Counted from the stretch's first letter, positions 50,795-60,334 are shown. The stretch: 64,000 nucleotides of DNA from Pedobacter gandavensis (GCF_014172405.1 NZ_WNXC01000001.1:558001-622000); one strand, 5' to 3'. Numbers and translations: made by a program. The notes: a model not told the origin generated them from the sequence alone.

Positions 50795-52204
50795 ATGAAA
50801 ACACCTATATATAAACTTACGGCATTGATGCTCCTGGTATTCCTAGGAGGCTGTAAAGTTTCAAAAGACATCATTTTACCTGTCACAAGCATTCCTGAAA
50901 ATTTCAGGAATGCCTCCAAGGATAGTACAAGCAGTATTGCTCAACTATCAGTAAAACAGTTTTTTTTGGACGTCACCTTAGGTGATCTAATAGATACAGC
51001 TTTGTTGAGAAATTACGATTTACAAATCGCAATGAAAAATATGACCGCAGCAGAATTGTTATTCAAGCAGTCGAAATTGGGAAATCTACCTCAGGTAAAC
51101 CTGAACATCACAGCGAATAGTAGCAGACCTTCGGACAATAGCTTAAATGGTCTGAGTGCGGGCCAGTTTCTGGGCACCAAACATATCGAGGATTACAATG
51201 CAAACCTTGGAATAAGCTGGGAGGCAGACATCTGGGGGAAGATTGGAAGTCAGAAGAAAGCCGCATTAGCCAGCTATCTGCAAAGCGCTGAAGCTAGGAA
51301 AGCTGTTCAAATGAGACTAATTGCTAATGTTGCCCAAGGGTATTACCGATTGTTGATGTTGGACACTCAGATGTCCATCGCTAAGAGAAATGTTGCACTG
51401 AACGATAGTACTTTAAGAATGATTAAGATGCAGTTTGATGCAGGACAAGTCAGCTCTTTGGCTATTCAACAAGCAGAAGCGCAGCAATTGTTAGCTGCTC
51501 AATTGGTTCCGGCTTTAGAACAGGAGGTTAGTATCCAGGAAAATGCGTTGAGCATTCTGGCGGGTCAGTTGCCAGCTGCGATTATCCGCCAGGGAAGTTT
51601 GGATAAGGTCAATTTTCCTGCTCAATTATCCGCTGGAGTTCCTTCGGCGCTTTTGGCACAAAGACCGGATGTGCGTTCTGCAGAACTTTCATTAGACCTT
51701 GCCAATGCCCAGGTGGGAATTGCCAAAGCAAGTATGTATCCATCATTAAATATTACTGCAACAGCAGGTTTAAATGCTTTTAAAGCAAGTAATTGGTTTA
51801 ATGTGCCAGCGTCTCTATTTGGGGTCGTTGCTGGAGGAATCACCCAGCCATTGTTTCAACGCAAACAATTGAAAACTCAATTTGAAGTGGCAAAGATAGA
51901 AAGAGAAAAAGCAGTGCTTCAATTCAGACAATCGGTTTTGAATGCAGTAGGCGAAGTTTCTGATGAATTGATGCGCATTGAAAAACTAAAACAGCAAGAA
52001 ACCATTGCCCAGCGTCGGGTGAAAACCTTAAAAGAGGCGGTCAAAAATGCGGGTTTGTTGTTTAATAATGGGATGGCGAACTATTTAGAAGTCATTACCG
52101 CCCAAAGTAACGCTTTGCAAAGTGAGCTGGAATTGGCCAGCATTAAAACTGCAGAACTCCATGCTACTGTGGCACTTTACCGTGCTTTAGGGGGAGGTTT
52201 TTAA
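50795..52204 (+). CDS. Outer-membrane efflux lipoprotein, NodT/TolC family
   Basis: A 469-residue protein with a lipoprotein signal (LVFLGGC). It has two outer-membrane-factor repeats with long coiled helices: around LGDLIDTALLRNYDLQIAMKNM and IQQAEAQQLLAAQL, then ALLAQRPDVRSAELSLDLANAQVG (the typical second-repeat 'RPDV' signature) to LEVITAQSNALQSELELA. It forms the exit duct for the pump encoded just upstream (21-bp gap), completing a tripartite system. Confidence 0.92.
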   Translation: MKTPIYKLTALMLLVFLGGCKVSKDIILPVTSIPENFRNASKDSTSSIAQLSVKQFFLDVTLGDLIDTALLRNYDLQIAMKNMTAAELLFKQSKLGNLPQVNLNITANSSRPSDNSLNGLSAGQFLGTKHIEDYNANLGISWEADIWGKIGSQKKAALASYLQSAEARKAVQMRLIANVAQGYYRLLMLDTQMSIAKRNVALNDSTLRMIKMQFDAGQVSSLAIQQAEAQQLLAAQLVPALEQEVSIQENALSILAGQLPAAIIRQGSLDKVNFPAQLSAGVPSALLAQRPDVRSAELSLDLANAQVGIAKASMYPSLNITATAGLNAFKASNWFNVPASLFGVVAGGITQPLFQRKQLKTQFEVAKIEREKAVLQFRQSVLNAVGEVSDELMRIEKLKQQETIAQRRVKTLKEAVKNAGLLFNNGMANYLEVITAQSNALQSELELASIKTAELHATVALYRALGGGF

Positions 52205-52305
52205 GATTTTAAATGGGATAAACGATAATTAATTATCCTAATAATGGTATAATTAATGTTTTAATTATTTAACATTGGCCCTTATTATCATCTTTTATAA
52301 AGGCT

Positions 52306-52905
52306 ATGTTTCTTAACCAACCTGAAGGTTATACTGAACAGGAATTGCTGGAAAAAGTTGCGGGGGGCAACGAATCTGCATTCAAACTGCTATACGAAAA
52401 GTATGCGGGGAAGGTATACACCATGGGTATGAACTATCTTAAATCCCCCTTTTTGGCCCAGGATGCTGTCCAGGAGGTTTTTGTGAAGGTTTGGAAAAAC
52501 CGGGAGCAACTGACTACCCTGAACAGCTTTCCTGCATGGCTAACCACGATCTCCAGGAATCAACTGATCAATGATCTCCAAAGTCTGATTCCAATGGAAT
52601 CTCTTGAAGCTATTTCTTCCGAAGATAGCGGTCACCATCAAACTACAACGGGCAACGAGATTGATTATCGTGAGCTTGAAAAAGCGATTAAAATCGGTAT
52701 CAGTACCTTCTCGCCAAGGCAACAGCAAATCTATCTCCTAAGCAGGGAAAAGGGGTTGAGCCATAAACAGATTGCTTCGCAACTCAATATTTCTTACGAT
52801 ATGGTGAGAGAACATATGAGCAATGCCCTCAAGAATCTTCGTAAATTTCTTGAAAATCATTATACCCATTTGCTGTTGCTGTGGCTGATTTCCAGGTATA
52901 ATTAA
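52306..52905 (+). CDS. ECF-type RNA polymerase sigma factor
   Basis: A 199-residue sigma-70 family ECF factor. Region 2 (~22-95) includes LLYEKYAGKVYTMGMNYL and AQDAVQEVFVKVW. Region 4 (~125-185) includes FSPRQQQIYLLSREKGLSHKQIA and ISYDMVREHMSNALKNLRKFL. It is followed after 55 bp by a FecR anti-sigma gene. A palindromic AT-rich element (52255-52276) lies upstream. Unlike most Bacteroidota sigma/FecR pairs, no SusC/SusD genes follow. Confidence 0.92.
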   Translation: MFLNQPEGYTEQELLEKVAGGNESAFKLLYEKYAGKVYTMGMNYLKSPFLAQDAVQEVFVKVWKNREQLTTLNSFPAWLTTISRNQLINDLQSLIPMESLEAISSEDSGHHQTTTGNEIDYRELEKAIKIGISTFSPRQQQIYLLSREKGLSHKQIASQLNISYDMVREHMSNALKNLRKFLENHYTHLLLLWLISRYN

Positions 52906-52960
52906 AAAAAATAAAATAATACCCCCACAACATTTCATTTTCACTGTCTATATTATTGTA

Positions 52961-54157
52961 ATGACACCAGAGACATTTAAATCACTTTTATCAGGTTACC
53001 GAATGGACAGTTTAAGTCCAGAGGAGCAACAGCAGCTCATGGCTTTGTTGCATGATCCGGCCTATCGTGAACAACTGGAGAATTTATTTACTGAAGACCT
53101 GTCTGCACCAGAATTTCCGGTAACCGCAGGAAAAGAAACCTTGGACCTGGTTTATGAACAGGTTAAATTACACACTGGTGAGGCTAAAGTACTTGCTTTC
53201 CGTCCGATGCGTTGGGTTGCAGCAGCTGTAGCAGTCTTGGCGATTGGAATCGGGAGTTATTACCTGAGTTCGATGCCTGCGACTCTGCAGAGCGATCCTA
53301 TCAGTTATGATAAGGGAGAACATATCCTTCCAGGAGGCAGTAAAGCAGTGCTTACTTTGTCTGACGGTTCTCAGATTGAGCTGGATGAGATGGCCAATGG
53401 AGAGATCGCCAAAGAATCAGGCGTGAAAATTACTAAGACTGCGGATGGCCGCTTATTATATAGTGTACGTGAAGGCTTAGCACATGTAAAACCCGCTTTT
53501 AACACCATTTCTACGCCTAGGGGCGGACAATATCAAATCGCTCTTCCTGATGGAACCATGGTTTGGCTCAATGCCGCTTCTTCTTTGAAGTTTCCTTCTT
53601 CCTTTACAGGAAAAGACAGGTTAGTTGCACTTACGGGCGAAGCTTATTTTGAAGTGGCTAAAGATAAAAAAAGGCCATTTAAGGTAAAAACAGAGGAGCA
53701 GGAGGTCGAAGTTTTAGGTACACACTTCAATATTAATGCCTATGATGATGAGCAAGGGGTAAAAACTACGCTGCTTGAAGGTAGTGTAAAAGTGAAATTA
53801 CCTTCCAATAAATCGGCTTTGCTTAAACCTGGGGAGCAATCGTTGGTTTTAAATGACATTAAAATAAACCAAGTTGATGCGAATTCAGCAATAGATTGGA
53901 AACAAGGATTATTCTGGTTTAATGATGAGAACATATATAGTATTATGCGTCAGTTTTCAAGATGGTATAATATAGAGGTAGAATATAGAGGAGATGTGCG
54001 CAATATTCGTTTCGGTGGACAAGTTTCCCGCATGAAGAATTTATCACAAGTACTCCGGATCATGGAACTTACGAAATCCGTTGAGTTTAGAGTGGAAGGT
54101 AATAAGATCATCGTGATGCCCTATGGAATGTCAGCTGAAAAACCAGGTAAAATATAA
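52961..54157 (+). CDS. FecR-family anti-sigma factor with DUF4974-type C-terminus
   Basis: A 398-residue inner-membrane regulator. The cytoplasmic N-terminal part (1-84) would hold the sigma factor. A single TM helix spans 85-101 (WVAAAVAVLAIGIGSYYL). The periplasmic FecR domain (~180-280) includes STPRGGQYQIALPDGTMVWL and ALTGEAYFEVAKDKKRPF. The C-terminal secretin/TonB short-N-like domain (~320-390) includes FWFNDENIYSIMRQFSRWYN. It normally transduces a signal from a TonB-dependent receptor; none is adjacent here, so its partner must be elsewhere. Confidence 0.9.
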   Translation: MTPETFKSLLSGYRMDSLSPEEQQQLMALLHDPAYREQLENLFTEDLSAPEFPVTAGKETLDLVYEQVKLHTGEAKVLAFRPMRWVAAAVAVLAIGIGSYYLSSMPATLQSDPISYDKGEHILPGGSKAVLTLSDGSQIELDEMANGEIAKESGVKITKTADGRLLYSVREGLAHVKPAFNTISTPRGGQYQIALPDGTMVWLNAASSLKFPSSFTGKDRLVALTGEAYFEVAKDKKRPFKVKTEEQEVEVLGTHFNINAYDDEQGVKTTLLEGSVKVKLPSNKSALLKPGEQSLVLNDIKINQVDANSAIDWKQGLFWFNDENIYSIMRQFSRWYNIEVEYRGDVRNIRFGGQVSRMKNLSQVLRIMELTKSVEFRVEGNKIIVMPYGMSAEKPGKI

Positions 54158-54257
54158 TAAGCAATGACAGGATTAACAGCTGATTACCTAAGTTAAAAAT
54201 TGTAATCGCTGTATACTTTTAAATAAATTGATTTATAAACACAATAAAACACAACAT

Positions 54258-54704
54258 ATGAAAAACCTCTTCTTATCCGCAGTTGTCTTACTTTTCAGTC
54301 TGACAGCGAGTAGCCAGATTTTAAAACCCGTAAAATGGAGTTATGCTGCAAAAAGAACTTCTAAAACAGAAGCAATCTTATATATTAAGGCTACAATTGA
54401 TGAAGGATGGCACCTCTATTCACAAAACATACCTGAAGGGGGGCCTGTAAAAACATCTTTTACTTTTACTCCGGCAGCTACTTACAAGCTTGCGGGCAAA
54501 ACGACAGAACCAAAACCTATTGTTAAGTTTGAGAAGGCATTTGATATGAATGTGGGTTACTTCGAGAATGGGGCAATTTTTCAACAGAAAATAAAGTTAA
54601 CAGGCGCAAATGCCATTGTTAAAGGTACCTTGGAATATATGGTTTGTGATGAATCACAGTGTCTTCCTCCAGAAACTATCCAGTTTTCGATCCCAGTAAA
54701 ATAG
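54258..54704 (+). CDS. DsbD alpha-domain-like periplasmic thiol protein
   Basis: A 148-residue secreted protein started at MKNLFLSAVVLLFSLTASSQ (54258) rather than the in-frame ATG at 54228, because this gives a normal signal peptide. The mature part is a single DsbD N-terminal immunoglobulin-like domain with YSQNIPEGGPVKTSF and the redox pair in EYMVCDESQCLPPE (C-x4-C). In E. coli this domain is fused to DsbD; here it is a separate gene ending 8 bp before the membrane part. It would receive electrons from the next protein and pass them to periplasmic targets. Confidence 0.82.
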   Translation: MKNLFLSAVVLLFSLTASSQILKPVKWSYAAKRTSKTEAILYIKATIDEGWHLYSQNIPEGGPVKTSFTFTPAATYKLAGKTTEPKPIVKFEKAFDMNVGYFENGAIFQQKIKLTGANAIVKGTLEYMVCDESQCLPPETIQFSIPVK

Positions 54705-54712
54705 CGTAAAAT

Positions 54713-56398
54713 ATGACTTTTAAATACATTCTGACGAGCGTTAAAACGCTCGTCCTGGGAGTCTTATTGCTTTTATGTTCGGTAGGTACCGCCCTTGCAC
54801 AGCAAGCTGATGCTGGAATTGACGACCTTGAGTTTACAGAAATCAAGGAAGAGGTGCCGGTAATAGACAGCATTACCGCCACTATTGTTACTACAGCAAA
54901 GGACAGTGTTAAGGCAGTAGATGTCAAATTGGTTGCGCCTAAACAGCAAGAGCAACAGGGCCTAACAGGGATTTTTATAGCCGGGTTTATCGGTGGATTA
55001 GCAGCCTTGTTGATGCCTTGCATTTTTCCAATGCTACCTTTAACCGTAAGTTTCTTTACGAAAGGAAGTCAGACGAAAGGGAAGGCAGTGAGTCGTGCCA
55101 TGTTTTATGGCTTGTCTATCATCGTAATTTATGTAGTGTTGGGTCTCTTGGTAACGGTGATTTTTGGTGCTGATGCTTTAAATAGCTTATCTACCAACGG
55201 TATTTTTAACTTCCTGTTCTTTATTTTACTACTGATTTTTGCAATTTCTTTTTTAGGAGCATTCGAAATTACATTGCCTTCTTCATGGGTGAATAAAATG
55301 GATGCGAATTCAGATAAAGGTGGCCTTGCCGGGTTATTCTTCATGGCAGGAACACTCGCATTGGTTTCTTTTTCTTGTACAGGGCCAATTATTGGCACTT
55401 TACTGGTTCAAGCGGCCACTAGTGGTGCATTATTAGGACCCGCGATCGGAATGTTCGGCTTCTCTTTTGCTTTGGCGATTCCTTTTGCTTTGTTTGCGCT
55501 GTTCCCGTCCTGGTTGAGCGCACTGCCTAAGTCGGGTGGTTGGTTGAACAGTGTAAAAGTAGTGTTGGGCTTCCTGGAATTGGCACTAGCAATGAAGTTT
55601 CTGAGTAATGTTGATCTTGCTTATCATTGGAACTGGTTTGACAGGGAGGTATTCCTGGTCTTATGGATTGTGATCTTCGGATTAATGGGCTTATACCTGT
55701 TAGGAAAACTGAAATTCTCTCATGATAGCCCAGTTAATTTCATCTCTGTTCCAAGATTAATGATCGCTATTATAGTACTTTCCTTTTCCATTTATATGGT
55801 TCCAGGCCTATGGGGCGCACCCTTAAAGTCGATTTCAGCATTCCTGCCTCCACAAGCGACTCAAGACTTTGACCTATATACTCCAACCTTAACAGGTGGA
55901 ACTTCAAATACTCCTGTTAAACACGAAGAAGGACCTCATAAATATGCAGATATTTTTCATGCACCATTAAACCTGAATGTCTTTTTTGATTATGAAGAAG
56001 GAATGGCTTATGCTAAAAAGGTAAACAAGCCGGTAATGATTGATTTTACAGGTCATGCTTGCGTGAATTGCCGCCAGATGGAAGCCAATGTATGGCCAGA
56101 TAAAATGGTCTACAGCAGATTGAATAATGATTTTGTGATCATCCAGTTATATGTAGATGATAAAACGGAATTGGCACAACATGAAAAATTTACCTCAACG
56201 TTTAGCGGCAAAGCCGTCAACACGATAGGGAATAAATGGAGCGACTTTCAAGCCGCTAAATTTCACTCCAATTCACAACCTTATTATGTGCTCTTAGGGC
56301 ACGACGAAAAGTTGCTGGTGCAGCCTACAGGTGCAAATTATAATGCAGAGGAATACCTTAAATTCCTCAACAGTGGCTTAAATAATTTCAATGAATAA
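54713..56398 (+). CDS. DsbD-like thiol:disulfide interchange protein (membrane and thioredoxin domains)
   Basis: A 561-residue protein with a signal peptide (residues 1-30), a periplasmic linker, and a DsbD/CcdA transmembrane region (~85-365) with the two key cysteines C103 (MPCIFPMLPL) and C222 (FSCTGPIIGT). A C-terminal thioredoxin domain (~425-560) has the active site C450-V-N-C453. It carries reducing power from cytoplasmic thioredoxin across the membrane. The N-terminal alpha domain is supplied by the gene immediately upstream, so the two rebuild a full DsbD. Confidence 0.9.
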   Translation: MTFKYILTSVKTLVLGVLLLLCSVGTALAQQADAGIDDLEFTEIKEEVPVIDSITATIVTTAKDSVKAVDVKLVAPKQQEQQGLTGIFIAGFIGGLAALLMPCIFPMLPLTVSFFTKGSQTKGKAVSRAMFYGLSIIVIYVVLGLLVTVIFGADALNSLSTNGIFNFLFFILLLIFAISFLGAFEITLPSSWVNKMDANSDKGGLAGLFFMAGTLALVSFSCTGPIIGTLLVQAATSGALLGPAIGMFGFSFALAIPFALFALFPSWLSALPKSGGWLNSVKVVLGFLELALAMKFLSNVDLAYHWNWFDREVFLVLWIVIFGLMGLYLLGKLKFSHDSPVNFISVPRLMIAIIVLSFSIYMVPGLWGAPLKSISAFLPPQATQDFDLYTPTLTGGTSNTPVKHEEGPHKYADIFHAPLNLNVFFDYEEGMAYAKKVNKPVMIDFTGHACVNCRQMEANVWPDKMVYSRLNNDFVIIQLYVDDKTELAQHEKFTSTFSGKAVNTIGNKWSDFQAAKFHSNSQPYYVLLGHDEKLLVQPTGANYNAEEYLKFLNSGLNNFNE

Positions 56399-56429
56399 TT
56401 GAGATTATAGGTTAATAGTTAATAATCGT

Positions 56430-56461
56430 AAATGATGGCCTGTGGATGCAGGTCATCATTT
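56430..56461 (+). terminator. Stem-loop after dsbD, probable terminator
   Basis: AAATGATG (56430-56437) pairs with CATCATTT (56454-56461), with a further inner CTG/CAG pairing. It begins 32 bp after the dsbD stop. The T-run is short. Confidence 0.5.
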
Positions 56462-56572
56462 TAGTAAACGGACATTTCGTTTGGATGGTAAAATTGCTGT
56501 TAATCTCCGTCTTCTATGAAAGATGACCTTATAAAAAGGATAATTTAGAGAAATATAAACCAATTACTAAGA

Positions 56573-59089
56573 ATGAAACAATTAAGTTTGATCACACTGG
56601 TGCTATTAGGCGCCGGAGTACAGGGCTTTGCTCAACAGAAAAACCCTAAAAAAGGGGCCGTAGTGCCTCCAGTGAACCCAGCCCCGGTAAACCGACCGGC
56701 AGCTACTGGACCTAAACCTTATAAAGAGGTGATAACCGCCAAAGCTAAAACCGACAAAGGCCTTTTTAAAGTACACACAATTGAAGATCGTTACTTCTTT
56801 GAGATCCCTGACTCTCTATTAGATAGAGATATTTTAGTGGTCAACAGAATCAGTAAAGCCGCTGCTGGAAATCGTTCTCAAATGATGGGATATGGTGGAG
56901 ACCAAATTGGAGATAACGTAATTTCATTTCAGAAAGGGCCGGCTAACAAATTGTTCCTAAAGAGTATTTCTTATTCGGAGCGTTCGCAGGATACCACTGC
57001 TCATGGTTTGTATAAATCCGTGATGAACTCAAATTTACAGCCTTTAGTGGCTTCGTTTGACATTAAAGCTCTGGCAAAGGATTCTGTGTCTGGTGCGAAA
57101 GGCGTGGTGATTGATGTTACCGATTACGTGAATGGTGATAATGAAATTCTTTTCTTTGATCCAAGTGTTAAGAAAGCTTTAAACCTAACAGGGTTGGTGC
57201 CAGACAGAAGTTACATCAAAGAGATCAAAGCGTATCCAATGAACATTGAGATCCGTACCTTGAAAACTTATACTAAAGCTATGCCTCCAATGCCAGGAGG
57301 GGCTCCTCCAAGTGCATCACCAGCAACTTATGAATTAAACAGCTCCATGGTGCTGCTACCGGAAAATCAAATGAAAGCCAGGTATTATGATCCTCGTGTA
57401 GGATATTTTGCTACTGGATATGTAGATTTTGATGCCAATCCACAGGGCGTTAAAAACCTTGCTTTGATCACCAGATGGCGGTTAGAGCCAAAAGCAGAGG
57501 ATATTGAGAAATACAAAAGAGGAGAACTGGTAGAACCTAAAAACCAGATTGTTTATTATATTGATCCGGCTACGCCGAAGAAATGGGTGCCTTACTTAAT
57601 GCTGGGTGTAAATGACTGGCAAGCTGCTTTTGAAAAAGCAGGTTTCAAAAATGCAATTGTAGCTAAAGAAGCGCCTTCAGATCCATCATGGAGTATTGAT
57701 GATGCTAGACATAACGTTATTGTTTACAAGCCTTCAGATATTCCAAATGCAAGTGGACCACACGTTCATGACCCGCGTAGTGGAGAAATTCTGGAAACAC
57801 ATGTGAACTGGTACCATAATGTGATGTTAATTCTACGAAATTGGTACCTAATTCAAGCAGGAGCGGTAGATCCTGAAGCCCGTAAAATGAAGTTTGATGA
57901 TAAACTGATGGGAGAGTTGATTCGTTTCGTTTCTTCTCATGAGATCGGTCATACGCTTGGTTTACGCCATAACTTTGGCTCTTCAGCAACAGTGCCAGTG
58001 GAGAATTTGAGAAACAAGCAATGGGTAGAGAAAAATGGTCATACACCTTCTATCATGGATTATGCTCGTTTTAACTATGTGGCGCAACCGGAAGATAACA
58101 TCAGTTCCAAAGGAATTTTCCCAAGAATCGGTGACTATGACCTTTGGGCGATCGAATGGGGGTACAAATGGAAGCCTGAGTTTAAAGGTCCACAGGAGGA
58201 ATTAACTGCTTCTAATCAAGAGATTATGAAAAGAATCACTGCCAATAACCGTTTAGTGTTTGGTACAGAATCTGATCCTAATGATCCACGTAACCAGAAT
58301 GAAGATTTAGGTGATAATGCCATGTTAGCATCTGCCTATGGGATTAAAAACTTAAAACGCATTCTTCCTAACCTCCTGGTATGGACTAAGGAGCCTAATG
58401 AAGGTTACCAGAATGCAAGAATGTTTTATGGGGAGGTGATTAGTCAATATGGTCGTTACATGGGGCACGTTACTAAAAATGTGGGAGGTGTGTACACCAC
58501 ACCGAAAACAGTGGAGCAAACTGGCGCAGTATATGTTGCTGTTCCTTTTGCCAAACAAAAAGAAGCGATGACATTCTTAAATGCTCAATTGTTCAATAGT
58601 CCGAGTTGGTTAATCAATAAGGAATTAATCGAGCGTACAGGTTATAACGCAGTTGATGTTTTTCAAGGAGTTCAAAAAACTACCTTGAGTAGGTTACTGA
58701 GCGCTGGTACAATTAGCAAGCTGATCAATGCAGAGGTTATGAGTGGTGCCAAAGCTTATACTGCTGACCATCTTTTTGCTGATCTTAAAAGCGGTGTATG
58801 GTCTGAGCTTTACAGCCATAAGCCTATTGATGTGTACAGAAGAAACCTTCAGAAAGCCTACGTTGATTATTTAAGTAAACTGATGGTAGCTCCGGCTGCT
58901 GCTGCTAGCTTCCCGGGAATGAGGGTGTTGGATCCAACTAGTTCTGATGTATCTAGTATCGGTCGCGCTAATATGGCGGCTTTAGCTAAAGATATCCGCG
59001 CTGCGATCCCAACAGCAACAGGATTGAGTAAATACCATTTACAAGACCTTTTGGTTCGTGTAAATAACGTATTGAATCCTAAGTCTTAA
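56573..59089 (+). CDS. Secreted zinc-dependent metalloprotease, DUF5117/DUF5118 type
   Basis: An 838-residue protein with a signal peptide (residues ~1-21). An N-terminal DUF5118-like region (KPYKEVITAKAKTDKGLFKVH) is followed by a DUF5117-like region (FEIPDSLLDRDILVVNRISK). The metzincin zinc motif is complete: H456-E-I-G-H460-T-L-G-L-R-H466, followed by PSIMDYARFNYV containing a Met-turn-like Met. It acts outside the cytoplasm; substrates are unknown. It is flanked by terminator-like hairpins and is monocistronic. Confidence 0.88.
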   Translation: MKQLSLITLVLLGAGVQGFAQQKNPKKGAVVPPVNPAPVNRPAATGPKPYKEVITAKAKTDKGLFKVHTIEDRYFFEIPDSLLDRDILVVNRISKAAAGNRSQMMGYGGDQIGDNVISFQKGPANKLFLKSISYSERSQDTTAHGLYKSVMNSNLQPLVASFDIKALAKDSVSGAKGVVIDVTDYVNGDNEILFFDPSVKKALNLTGLVPDRSYIKEIKAYPMNIEIRTLKTYTKAMPPMPGGAPPSASPATYELNSSMVLLPENQMKARYYDPRVGYFATGYVDFDANPQGVKNLALITRWRLEPKAEDIEKYKRGELVEPKNQIVYYIDPATPKKWVPYLMLGVNDWQAAFEKAGFKNAIVAKEAPSDPSWSIDDARHNVIVYKPSDIPNASGPHVHDPRSGEILETHVNWYHNVMLILRNWYLIQAGAVDPEARKMKFDDKLMGELIRFVSSHEIGHTLGLRHNFGSSATVPVENLRNKQWVEKNGHTPSIMDYARFNYVAQPEDNISSKGIFPRIGDYDLWAIEWGYKWKPEFKGPQEELTASNQEIMKRITANNRLVFGTESDPNDPRNQNEDLGDNAMLASAYGIKNLKRILPNLLVWTKEPNEGYQNARMFYGEVISQYGRYMGHVTKNVGGVYTTPKTVEQTGAVYVAVPFAKQKEAMTFLNAQLFNSPSWLINKELIERTGYNAVDVFQGVQKTTLSRLLSAGTISKLINAEVMSGAKAYTADHLFADLKSGVWSELYSHKPIDVYRRNLQKAYVDYLSKLMVAPAAAASFPGMRVLDPTSSDVSSIGRANMAALAKDIRAAIPTATGLSKYHLQDLLVRVNNVLNPKS

Positions 59090-59106
59090 AATTCGTCTTA
59101 TTTTTT

Positions 59107-59156
59107 AAAGAGGCTGTCCTCGGTACTTGTTTGGCAAGATCGGGGATAGCCTCTTT
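59107..59156. terminator. Bidirectional terminator between the metalloprotease and AhpD-like genes
   Basis: Arms AAAGAGGCT (59107-59115) and AGCCTCTTT (59148-59156), with further imperfect pairing inside (TCC/GGA), then TTT. T-rich flanks lie on both sides, suiting the convergent genes. Confidence 0.75.
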
Positions 59157-59164
59157 TTTAGGAC

Positions 59165-59611
59165 TTATTTTGGGTCCATTATAGGCTTCAGGTGTGTACT
59201 GATCGCGATCCTGTTCCAGGCGTTGATGGTGACAATGGCCATGATAATTTCTGTTAATTCTATTTCACTGAACAAAGCTGCAGCACGCGCTTGTGTTGTC
59301 TCAGAAATCCCAGATGGGATTAAGGTAAGTTCTTCTGTAAAAGCTAGTATGGCCATTTCTTCTTCAGTAAAGAATGAAGTTTCTCTCCAGGCACTCAGTG
59401 TATAGATTCTTTGTGGGCTTTCGCCATTCTTTAGTGCATCTTTCGTGTGCATATCCAGGCAATAGGCACAGCCATTGATTTGTGAAGCACGAATTTTTAT
59501 CAGCTCTTTGTAGTTTTTACTCAGGGAGCAGGTTGCCATAAAGCCTTCTAAAGCAAACATTGCCTGGTAGGCCTTTGGATTGATTTCTTGCATATTCATG
59601 TGATTGCTCAT
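59165..59611 (-). CDS. AhpD-like carboxymuconolactone decarboxylase-family protein
   Basis: A 148-residue protein with the AhpD-type active site C48-A-Y-C51-L-D-M-H55 in an alkylhydroperoxidase fold (IKIRASQINGCAYCLDMHTKDAL). Such proteins reduce peroxides or partner proteins through the CxxC pair. Translation starts at 59611 or at the Met at residue 5 or 7. It lies 64 bp downstream of the Crp/Fnr gene on the same strand and may be its target. Confidence 0.85.
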   Translation of the reverse strand: MSNHMNMQEINPKAYQAMFALEGFMATCSLSKNYKELIKIRASQINGCAYCLDMHTKDALKNGESPQRIYTLSAWRETSFFTEEEMAILAFTEELTLIPSGISETTQARAAALFSEIELTEIIMAIVTINAWNRIAISTHLKPIMDPK

Positions 59612-59675
59612 GTATTTTTGATTAAATTTCTAATTCAAAGGTGCATAAGAAATCGCTCAAAAAACTTAATCTGGA

Positions 59676-60260
59676 TTAAGAAATGGGTTTGTCTTTTTTT
59701 GCTCTGATTTTACTCAAAAATTCGGGTGTAAAGCGAAGAAAGGAAGCCAGCATATACTGCGGAATACGCTGTACAAAATCAGGAAAAGACTTGCTGAAAT
59801 GGCGATAATGCGCTTCCTTAGATAAGGTGTGGTTGTACTTTACCAACTGCTGGCTGGCGCCATAAGCGCGTTGCAACAGGAGGCGGAAGTAGCGCTCCAG
59901 TTTTGGAACCTGCTCAAACAATGCATCTTCAACAGCACGCTCCAGTACCAATACCGTGCTGTCTTCTACAGCCTGGAGGAAGAAATCTGAATTTTTATGG
60001 AGCGCCAAACTGGTATAATCACTGATCCACCAGTTCTCAATTGCAAATTGGGTAGTATGTTCTATGCCTTTCTCATCAAAAAAATACATGCGTAAGCAGC
60101 CTTTGGCGACAAAATAATTCCCTTTGCAAACTTGGCCGGCATCAAATATTACGGATTTCTTTTTCAGTTGCAGTACTTTAAAGTGCTGAACGATTGCTTT
60201 TTCTTCCGTTTCATTTAAAGGGAGGTATTGATGAATATGTTGAAGGAGCACAGGGTACAT
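59676..60260 (-). CDS. Crp/Fnr-family regulator, cyclic-nucleotide-binding fold
   Basis: A 194-residue protein with an N-terminal cNMP-binding beta-roll (~25-120: KKSVIFDAGQVCKGNYFVAKGCLRMYF). The C-terminal part (~135-185) ends FPDFVQRIPQYMLASFLRFTPEFLSKIR, which is the usual Bacteroidota short HTH pattern. The canonical cAMP-contact residues are not evident. It precedes the AhpD-like gene on the same strand; this pairing is frequent and suggests that it regulates that gene. Confidence 0.82.
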   Translation of the reverse strand: MYPVLLQHIHQYLPLNETEEKAIVQHFKVLQLKKKSVIFDAGQVCKGNYFVAKGCLRMYFFDEKGIEHTTQFAIENWWISDYTSLALHKNSDFFLQAVEDSTVLVLERAVEDALFEQVPKLERYFRLLLQRAYGASQQLVKYNHTLSKEAHYRHFSKSFPDFVQRIPQYMLASFLRFTPEFLSKIRAKKDKPIS

Positions 60261-60296
60261 AAGGGCAAATATAGGAATCCCAGTATAGATGTAAAC

Positions 60297-60334
60297 AAAA
60301 ACAGCAGGTAATTTAAAGATTACCTGCTGTTTTT
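60297..60334 (-). terminator. Strong intrinsic terminator after the transpeptidase gene
   Basis: A perfect 16-bp stem, AAAAACAGCAGGTAAT (60297-60312) with ATTACCTGCTGTTTTT (60319-60334), and a 6-nt loop. It lies 15 bp past the minus-strand stop, with the U-tract in the right place for minus-strand transcripts. Confidence 0.88.
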
